Source: Perognathus longimembris pacificus (Eukaryota; Chordata; Mammalia; Rodentia; Heteromyidae). From it: a stretch of DNA of 64,000 nt. The translations under genes and the position numbers were made by a program. The first letter of the stretch is position 1. Each line of letters starts with the position of its first letter. The DNA is taken from positions 35,413,691-35,477,690 of the forward strand of contig NC_063174.1 of assembly GCF_023159225.1 (NCBI RefSeq), read 5' to 3'. The notes beneath the pieces are model-generated. The model searched no databases and had not been told where the DNA came from. It saw only the letters and a program-made list of their open reading frames with translations. Positions 63,425 to 64,000 of this stretch are shown here, piece by piece.

Positions 63425-64000
63425 AAAATGTGGTGTTTGCCTTTCTGTACTTGGCTTAAATCACTTAGCACAATACTGTCCAAGTCTATCCATATTTATG
63501 AAAGTAACATGTTCCAGAGGGCACCAATGGCTCATGACTGTAATCCTAGTTCCTCAGGAGACTTGAGATCAGAGAATCGTGGTTTGAAGCCAGCCTGGGC
63601 AGAAAAGCCCATGAGATTCTTATCTCTAATTAATTAAATTTTTTTTAAGGCAGAAATGGAGCTGTGGCTGGAGTGCTTCCTTTGAGGGGGAAAAAAGAAG
63701 CTCAGGGCCTCAAGCCCAAGGACTGTCCCCCACCCCCCAAAACAAGTGACAATTTCCTTCTTTTTAATGATTAAATAGTATTCCATTGTGTACGTATAGT
63801 GCGTTTTCTTGGTCCATTTATTTATGGATCAACTCTTAAGTGTTGTGACTTGTCCTGCAGTGAACACACAAGAATGCAGATGTTGCTTTGACAAACAGAT
63901 ATTAAATTGTCAGATTTAATCTACTGACAAGTATAAAATAATATTGTAGTTTTAATTCACATTTCCCTAGTGGTTAACATCATTAAGCTTTCTTACACAT
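63425..64000 (-). mobile_element. Old L1 3' fragment, split by a SINE, runs off the window
   Basis: TTTCTGTACTTGGCTTAAATCAC.. then, after the SINE, TAGTATTCCATTGTGTACG..CTGCAGTGAACACACAAGAATGC, the old L1 signature in antisense. Confidence 0.8.
63513..63744 (+). mobile_element. B1/ID composite SINE nested in L1
   Basis: GAGGGCACCAATGGCTCATGAC to CAAGCCCAAGGACTG. Confidence 0.82.

Larger units (their letters stand above)
36908..64000 (+). other. Probable PALS1 intron 1 (to window end)
   Basis: No open frame or splice-bounded segment in this 27 kb resembles the start of PALS1 or any other protein I know. It holds SINEs, L1 pieces and stretches of unique AT-rich DNA. A short non-coding exon could be hidden here. 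Confidence 0.45.

Overview
The window is mammalian genomic DNA, most likely from a rodent. There is no operon structure, coding sequence sits in short exons bounded by GT/AG splice sites, and about half of the bases are retroposons. The two dominant SINEs are (i) a dimer of two tRNA-Ala/ID-like monomers joined by a short linker and (ii) a composite of a 7SL/B1-like half and an ID-like half. From memory (not checked here) this combination fits Geomyoidea (kangaroo rats, pocket mice). L1 fragments of several ages, classical B1 monomers and many microsatellites make up most of the rest.

Left part (1-19.2 kb): six consecutive plus-strand coding exons at 2799-3004, 3822-4446, 6332-6570, 14121-14149, 17769-17890 and 19017-19130. 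Their splice phases agree at every junction and give one open frame of 444 codons plus a stop. The first two exons carry the FAM71/GARIN-type RAB2-interactor domain. The multi-exon structure and the downstream CpG island point to GARIN2 (FAM71D). The N-terminal exon or exons lie upstream of the window or are not recognisable in it.

Middle (19.2-36 kb): intergenic DNA filled with SINEs, two twin-primed or old L1 fragments, and long simple repeats (CT, CA, AAAT, GAA, TA).

Right part (36-64 kb): a CpG island at about 36.0-37.3 kb holds a TATA-poor promoter (two opposed CCAAT boxes, an NRF1-like site, a GC box). A probable untranslated first exon ends at a strong donor at 36907/36908. By GARIN2-PALS1 synteny this should be PALS1 (MPP5). 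The remaining 27 kb would be its first intron. I found no PALS1 coding exon, and the intron contains a dense run of SINEs nearly all in antisense orientation.

The least ordinary things seen are: two SINE inserts that lack the 3' part and the A-tail yet have target-site duplications; two L1 copies with clean 5' inversions; a 29-nt microexon; a splice acceptor next to a long GT repeat; and a frame-breaking exon-like segment before the penultimate GARIN2 exon. I see no evidence of a novel multi-gene system.
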